From positions 1 through 10,594 of the forward strand of contig JADGAO010000105.1 in NCBI GenBank assembly GCA_015231995.1: a stretch of DNA of 10,594 bases, read 5' to 3'. Position numbers and translations under genes: made by a program. Below the pieces are notes generated by a model. The model had not been told where the DNA came from and did not search any database. It saw only the letters and a list, made by a program, of their open reading frames with translations. This document shows, piece after piece, positions 7,732 through 10,594 of this stretch; the stretch's first letter is position 1; every line of letters starts with the position of its first letter. The stretch comes from Nitrospinota bacterium. GTDB lineage: Bacteria > Nitrospinota_A > UBA7883 > JACRLM01.

Positions 7732-9237
7732 CTATTTGCGCGTTGAGAGCGCCGATTTGTAAATCTGGATGTAGCTCTTTGCTGAACGGTCCCAGGAATG
7801 GTCCTCTCTCATCCCGGTGGAAACGATTTTACCCCATTCCTTGGGCCTGTTGCGAAGTACGTTGAGGGCCTCCGCCGTCTTCCAGAAAAAAGCGTGAGGC
7901 GTGTGTTCGGCGAATTTAAAACCGTTCCCCTCGCCGGTTGTGGGATTGTAATCGCTCACCGTGTCGTTAAGGCCGCCCGTAGCCCGGACGACGGGAGGCG
8001 TCCCGTAGCGGAGCGAATACATCTGGTTGAGCCCGCAAGGCTCGTAAAGCGACGGCATCAGGAAAATGTCCGCCCCGGCTTCTATCCTGTGGGCCAGCCC
8101 TTCGTCGTAACCGATCCTTACCGCAACCCTGTCCGGCCTGCGGGAGGCGAGCGCCCTGAAATACTCCTCGTAATTTTGGGTTCCCGATCCGAGGACTACA
8201 AGCTTCGAGTTGTTGTCCAATATCCTGTCGAGCGTTTCGGCGAGAATGCCCATCCCCTTCTGGTCCGTCAGCCGGGTGACAAGCCCGAACAACGGCTCGT
8301 TTCCCGGCGGAAGCCCCATCTCTTCGAGCAGGCGGGTTTTACAGACGGCCTTGCCACTAAGATTCTTCCAGGTGTAGTTGGCCGGGATGAGTTTGTCCGT
8401 CGCCGGATTCCAGACGTCAGCATCTATGCCGTTGAGGACGCCGTTAAGGCTCTCCGAGCGATCGCGCAAAACGCCGTCCAGGCCCCACCCGAATTCAGGA
8501 GTCTTAATCTCCGAGGCGTAGGATTGCGAAACAGTGGTGATAGCGTCGGCGAAAAGAATCCCGCCTTTAAGGAAATTGATCCTTCTGTAAAACTCCATCC
8601 GGCCGGAGGCGTAAATTTCCCAGGGTAGTCCCGTAAGGTGCCAGTCGTGCGGGGGGAAATGGCCCTGGAAGGACATGTTGTGGATCGTAAGGGCCGATGC
8701 GGTCTTTGCGAAAAAAGGGTCGTCCCGAAAAACCGTTTTCAGATAGACGGGTAGGAGGCTTGTCTGCCAGTCGTTGGCGTGGACGATATCGGGCCTGACC
8801 CCCAAAACCCTCGCCCCTTCAAGGACGCTCCGGCAGAAAAAGACGAACCTCTCGCAGTTGTCCGGATAATCCCCTGTGGGGGTGTTGTAGAGGTGTTCCC
8901 TGCCGAAATATCCCTCATGCTCGACGAAATGGGCGAAATGGTTGTCGCCAAGTTTAACCGTATGGACGTAGCCCTCGGGGAATCGGGCGGAAATGGGAAC
9001 GGTTATTTTGACGGGCTTCTTTTTGCCGATACCCGCGTCCTTGCGGTCCACAACGGAGTAAAGGGGCATGAAAAGACGCACTTCCACACCCAATCCCGCC
9101 AACGCCTTGGCGAGCGCGCCGGAGACATCCGCCAGTCCGCCGGTTTTCGCGTACGGGGCCGCTTCCGATGTTGCGAAAACGACCGTCAGTTTTTTCTTTT
9201 TGCCAGTCAGCGGCTTTGAAACAGCTTTTTTTGGAAT
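7732..9237 (-). CDS. glgA: Glycogen synthase GlgA (ADP-glucose type, GT5)
   Basis: GlgA transfers glucose from a nucleotide sugar, normally ADP-glucose, to the non-reducing end of an alpha-1,4-glucan. Numbered from a proposed ATT at 9237 (501 aa), it shows ATSEAAPYAKTGGLADVSG (22-40, with the KTGGL donor-binding loop), HANDWQTSLLPVYLKT, LTIHNMSFQGHF, NGVLNGIDADVWNP, a GLVTRLTDQKG phosphate-binding motif and LYEPCGLNQMYSLRYGTPP with the catalytic-site Glu. These cover both Rossmann halves of a GT-B fold. The start is abnormal. In frame, no ATG, GTG or TTG lies between a TGA at 9250-9252 and the TTG at 9102, and starting at 9102 would delete the KTGGL loop. ATT at 9237 has GAGGGG 8 nt upstream. 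The alternative is ATG at 9253 in another frame, needing a one-base shift, for example at the A7 run (9226-9232). A Lys-rich stretch (PLTGKKKK) precedes the fold. It is first in a probable operon with the kinase and receiver. Confidence 0.93.
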   Translation of the reverse strand: MPKKAVSKPLTGKKKKLTVVFATSEAAPYAKTGGLADVSGALAKALAGLGVEVRLFMPLYSVVDRKDAGIGKKKPVKITVPISARFPEGYVHTVKLGDNHFAHFVEHEGYFGREHLYNTPTGDYPDNCERFVFFCRSVLEGARVLGVRPDIVHANDWQTSLLPVYLKTVFRDDPFFAKTASALTIHNMSFQGHFPPHDWHLTGLPWEIYASGRMEFYRRINFLKGGILFADAITTVSQSYASEIKTPEFGWGLDGVLRDRSESLNGVLNGIDADVWNPATDKLIPANYTWKNLSGKAVCKTRLLEEMGLPPGNEPLFGLVTRLTDQKGMGILAETLDRILDNNSKLVVLGSGTQNYEEYFRALASRRPDRVAVRIGYDEGLAHRIEAGADIFLMPSLYEPCGLNQMYSLRYGTPPVVRATGGLNDTVSDYNPTTGEGNGFKFAEHTPHAFFWKTAEALNVLRNRPKEWGKIVSTGMREDHSWDRSAKSYIQIYKSALSTRK

Positions 9238-9264
9238 GGTAAAAACCCCTCATGAATTGGGGGA

Positions 9265-9293
9265 ATCCTAATTAGTAATATGGCGGTTGTCAA
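9265..9293 (-). promoter_or_regulatory. Promoter of glgA
   Basis: On the minus strand, a perfect -35 TTGACA (9293-9288), a 17-bp spacer and a -10 TAGGAT (9270-9265, four of six) are well spaced. Transcription should begin near 9258. That is only about 5 nt before the out-of-frame ATG at 9253, but about 21 nt before the in-frame ATT at 9237, with GAGGGG (9251-9246) well placed for the latter. The promoter therefore bears on which start codon is used. Confidence 0.62.
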
Positions 9294-9328
9294 ACCATTA
9301 ATGTAGCGGGAAGGAGGGGGGGGCGGCT

Positions 9329-9360
9329 CGCCCCGTCCACAAGGGCTGTGATACGGGGCG
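9329..9360 (-). terminator. GC-rich hairpin after the 104-aa gene, possible terminator
   Basis: An 8-bp perfect stem (9329-9336 with 9353-9360, CGCCCCGT/ACGGGGCG) contains an inner CACA/TGTG pairing. It lies 15 nt beyond the stop codon at 9376 and just before the glgA promoter, a natural place to end transcription of the 104-aa gene. No U-tract follows on the minus strand; the next bases are G/C-rich. So this is an atypical terminator or a 3'-end stabiliser. CGCCCC at 9329-9334 can pair instead with GGGGCG at 9320-9325, giving a second, competing hairpin. Confidence 0.4.
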
Positions 9361-9375
9361 TTGTTGTATATCGTG

Positions 9376-9690
9376 TCAGGAATCGATTTTTGGCAGAGTG
9401 GCCAGCCCTGTCGAATCGCCGCCCAGATCGAGCTTGTCCCACATCCCCGGAGACATGGCCGCTGGAGTGGCGACATTCGGCAGTCCGTAAATCTCGTCGC
9501 CATAAGTGAGCTTATCCCAATTCCTGGCCCCTTCCATGGAAGGTGTGATGATATTTGGCAGACCGTATAGATCGTCGCCGTAGTCGAGTTTTTCAAAAGC
9601 GCCGCCAGAACCTGCAAACGCCGGGCCTGATCCTGAAACCAGAAGCGCGCCCATCAAAATAACGGCGGACATAATTAGTATCCGTTTCAT
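9376..9690 (-). CDS. Small exported protein with a 26-residue tandem repeat
   Basis: I do not recognise this 104-aa protein. Residues 1-26 are a clear Sec signal peptide: MKR, a hydrophobic core (ILIMSAVILMGALLV), then a probable signal peptidase I site after AFA-26. The mature chain of about 78 residues is almost entirely repeat. Units start at F32, W58 and W84, exactly 26 residues apart, with the pattern [FW][ED]KL-x-YGD-x-[LI]YGLPN-[IV]-x-TP. Units 1 and 2 are close; unit 3 keeps WDKLDLGGD but loses YGLPN and ends as LPKIDS. There is no cysteine and no lipobox, so it should be periplasmic or secreted. The ATG has a strong AAGGAGG (complement of 9699-9705) 8 nt upstream, which argues for a real, well-translated gene. 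It lies upstream of glgA on the same strand, but a hairpin and the glgA promoter separate them, so a shared role is not implied. Confidence 0.85.
   Translation of the reverse strand: MKRILIMSAVILMGALLVSGSGPAFAGSGGAFEKLDYGDDLYGLPNIITPSMEGARNWDKLTYGDEIYGLPNVATPAAMSPGMWDKLDLGGDSTGLATLPKIDS
9379..9597 (-). repeat. Coding tandem repeat, period 78 bp (26 codons)
   Basis: There are three in-frame units: 9597-9520, 9519-9442 and 9441-9379 (the last is short). At DNA level the units share only islands, for example GGCAG-n-CCGTA and TCGTCGCC on the plus strand, while the protein pattern is well kept in units 1 and 2. This points to old duplication followed by selection on the peptide rather than recent slippage. 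Confidence 0.75.
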
Positions 9691-9714
9691 CTCAAATTCC
9701 TCCTTATGCTCCCA

Positions 9715-9744
9715 TGAAGCCTTGCCTTATAGCGGTTGGCTTCA
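9715..9744. promoter_or_regulatory. 7-bp inverted repeat upstream of the 104-aa gene
   Basis: TGAAGCC (9715-9721) and GGCTTCA (9738-9744) are perfect inverted repeats separated by 16 bp. A TATAAG on the minus strand (9731-9726) lies between them, but I see no good -35 for it. It could be an operator for the 104-aa gene, or a hairpin just above its ribosome binding site. Chance occurrence cannot be excluded. Confidence 0.25.
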
Positions 9745-9842
9745 GAATTTTCTTCCACACACCAGAGTAATGAAGCATATCCCCTGCCAGTTTGATGGGT
9801 TTGATTTAGAAGCGGTTGTGAGTATCGGCGTTTGTATCGAGA

Positions 9843-9896
9843 GGACTTTTGCGTCCCTGGCGGGACAATGCTGTCCATGGAGGCGAAGAGTAGTCC
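9843..9896. repeat. Helically phased GGAC/GTCC array upstream of valS
   Basis: GGAC occurs at 9843 and 9863, and its complement GTCC at 9853, 9873 and 9893. All five start exactly a multiple of 10 bp apart, close to one helical turn. The array ends 5 bp before the valS extended -10 element. Adjacent copies also form perfect short inverted repeats, such as GGACA-ATGC-TGTCC at 9863-9876 and GTCCC-TGGC-GGGAC at 9853-9866. It may be a multi-site operator on one DNA face. No known factor is identified. Confidence 0.4.
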
Positions 9897-9901
9897 GGGT
9901 C

Positions 9902-9910
9902 TGCTATAAT
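9902..9910 (+). promoter_or_regulatory. Extended -10 promoter of valS
   Basis: TGCTATAAT is a consensus -10 (9905-9910) preceded by the TGn extension, which can work without a good -35; none is visible about 17 bp upstream. Transcription would start near 9917, leaving a leader of about 32 nt before the valS GTG. Confidence 0.6.
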
Positions 9911-9948
9911 CACAAACTTACCGAAAAATAAATGGAGCCTTAAGACCG

Positions 9949-10594
9949 GTGGAGTTAGCAAGCCAGTACGACCCAAAAGATGTCGAAGCCAGATGGCGTG
10001 ATGAATGGCTCAAAGCCGGAGTCTTCCGCGCAAAAGACAAATCGGACAAGCCCGGATTTTCCATAGTCATCCCGCCGCCAAACGTCACCGGCGCGCTTCA
10101 TATAGGCCATGCGCTAAACAACACGCTTCAGGACATACTCGTCCGCTACAAGCGGATGGATGGATACAACGCGCTCTGGATGCCGGGGACGGACCATGCG
10201 GGCATCGCCACGCAGAACGTTGTGGAACGCAAGCTCAAGGCCGAAGGGATTGACCGCCAGGCTCTCGGACGCGAGAGGTTTATAGAGCGGGTCTGGAAGT
10301 GGAAAGAAGAATCGGGCGGGATGATCATCAACCAGCTGAAAATGCTGGGCGCCTCCTGCGACTGGGAACGGGAACGCTTCACGATGGACGAAGGGTTGTC
10401 CCGCGCCGTGCGGGAGGTCTTCGTGTCGCTGTACGAAGAGGGGCTGATCTATCGCGGCGAATACATGATCAACTGGTGCCCGCGATGCCACACGGCGTTG
10501 TCGGACCTTGAAGTGACCTATCAGGAACGCGACGGGCATCTGTGGCGGATACGCTATCCTTCCGAGGATGGCGGCGAGGGGATCGTCATCGCCA
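9949..10594 (+). CDS. valS: Valyl-tRNA synthetase, N-terminal part (runs off the window)
   Basis: The first 215 residues of a class I aminoacyl-tRNA synthetase that charges tRNA-Val. The ATP-binding HIGH signature is PPPNVTGALHIGH (42-54). MPGTDHAGIATQ (78-89) and KMLGASCDWERERFTMDEG (131-139 and the residues around it) are typical of ValRS. LIYRGEYMINWCPRCHTALS (166-185) is the entry to the CP1 editing domain, with a CxxC pair. The KMSKS motif and anticodon-binding domain lie beyond the right edge, since the full enzyme is about 880-950 aa. The start is GTG at 9949: the frame is closed upstream by a TAA at 9907 and has no ATG. GGAG (9934-9937) is 11 nt upstream, a slightly long spacing. The gene is divergent from the 104-aa gene. 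No tRNA-sensing T-box leader was recognised. Confidence 0.95.
   Translation, partial: MELASQYDPKDVEARWRDEWLKAGVFRAKDKSDKPGFSIVIPPPNVTGALHIGHALNNTLQDILVRYKRMDGYNALWMPGTDHAGIATQNVVERKLKAEGIDRQALGRERFIERVWKWKEESGGMIINQLKMLGASCDWERERFTMDEGLSRAVREVFVSLYEEGLIYRGEYMINWCPRCHTALSDLEVTYQERDGHLWRIRYPSEDGGEGIVIA

Noticed and set aside
9102..9104. TTG at 9102 as the glgA start
   Set aside because: It would remove the KTGGL donor-binding loop and the first beta strand, which are clearly encoded in frame just upstream.
8954..9253. Separate 99-aa gene starting at ATG 9253
   Set aside because: After its first residues it runs out of frame across conserved glgA sequence and has no protein-like features; only its ATG matters, as a possible frameshifted glgA start.
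9687..9931. Short reading frames of 63 and 69 codons between the 104-aa gene and valS
   Set aside because: No ribosome binding sites, unremarkable composition, and they overlap the divergent promoter region.
9841..9948. T-box tRNA-sensing leader for valS (a GAAGAGTAGT-like string at 9885-9894)
   Set aside because: No T-box sequence, no antiterminator/terminator pair, and the string lies upstream of the predicted promoter start.

Overview
The window is a roughly 10.6 kb piece of a bacterial chromosome. Its coding DNA is GC-rich and six of its seven genes are recognisable. It carries an adenosylcobalamin-dependent (class II, oxygen-independent) ribonucleotide reductase, an endonuclease-type MutL, a GAF-rich soluble histidine kinase with a stand-alone receiver, a bacterial glycogen synthase, and a small signal-peptide protein. 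This mix, together with a REP-like palindromic repeat, suits a diderm, anaerobic or facultative lineage of the deltaproteobacterial/Nitrospinota/Nitrospirota kind. That placement is inference only; nothing in the sequence fixes the phylum.

Layout. 1-540: non-coding, with a near-perfect 27-bp inverted repeat (24-87), a sigma70-type promoter (315-343) overlapped by a tandem pair of NrdR-like boxes (320-335 and 352-367), and a leader of about 190 nt. 541-4874, plus strand: nrdJ then mutL, 44 nt apart and probably one transcript. 4888-9293, minus strand: glgA, then a 794-aa GAF-GAF-GAF-HisKA-HATPase kinase, then a CheY-like receiver, in transcription order. They have short gaps and a promoter in front of glgA, and meet mutL tail to tail with only 13 bp between. 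9376-9690, minus strand: a 104-aa exported protein built on a 26-residue repeat, followed by a GC-rich hairpin. 9691-9948: a divergent control region with an extended -10 promoter for valS and a helically phased GGAC/GTCC array. 9949 to the end, plus strand: the first 215 codons of valS.

How the genes work together. NrdJ (dNTP supply) and MutL (mismatch repair) are a DNA-precursor and DNA-fidelity pair probably under NrdR control. GlgA, the kinase and the receiver look like an operon that links storage-polysaccharide synthesis with a cytoplasmic sensing pathway. ValS is translation housekeeping.

Most notable points: the NrdR-type promoter; the glgA gene, which has no ATG, GTG or TTG in frame ahead of its essential KTGGL motif; and the unfamiliar 26-residue-repeat exported protein. 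I found no CRISPR array, transposase, tRNA, rRNA or clearly new multi-gene system.
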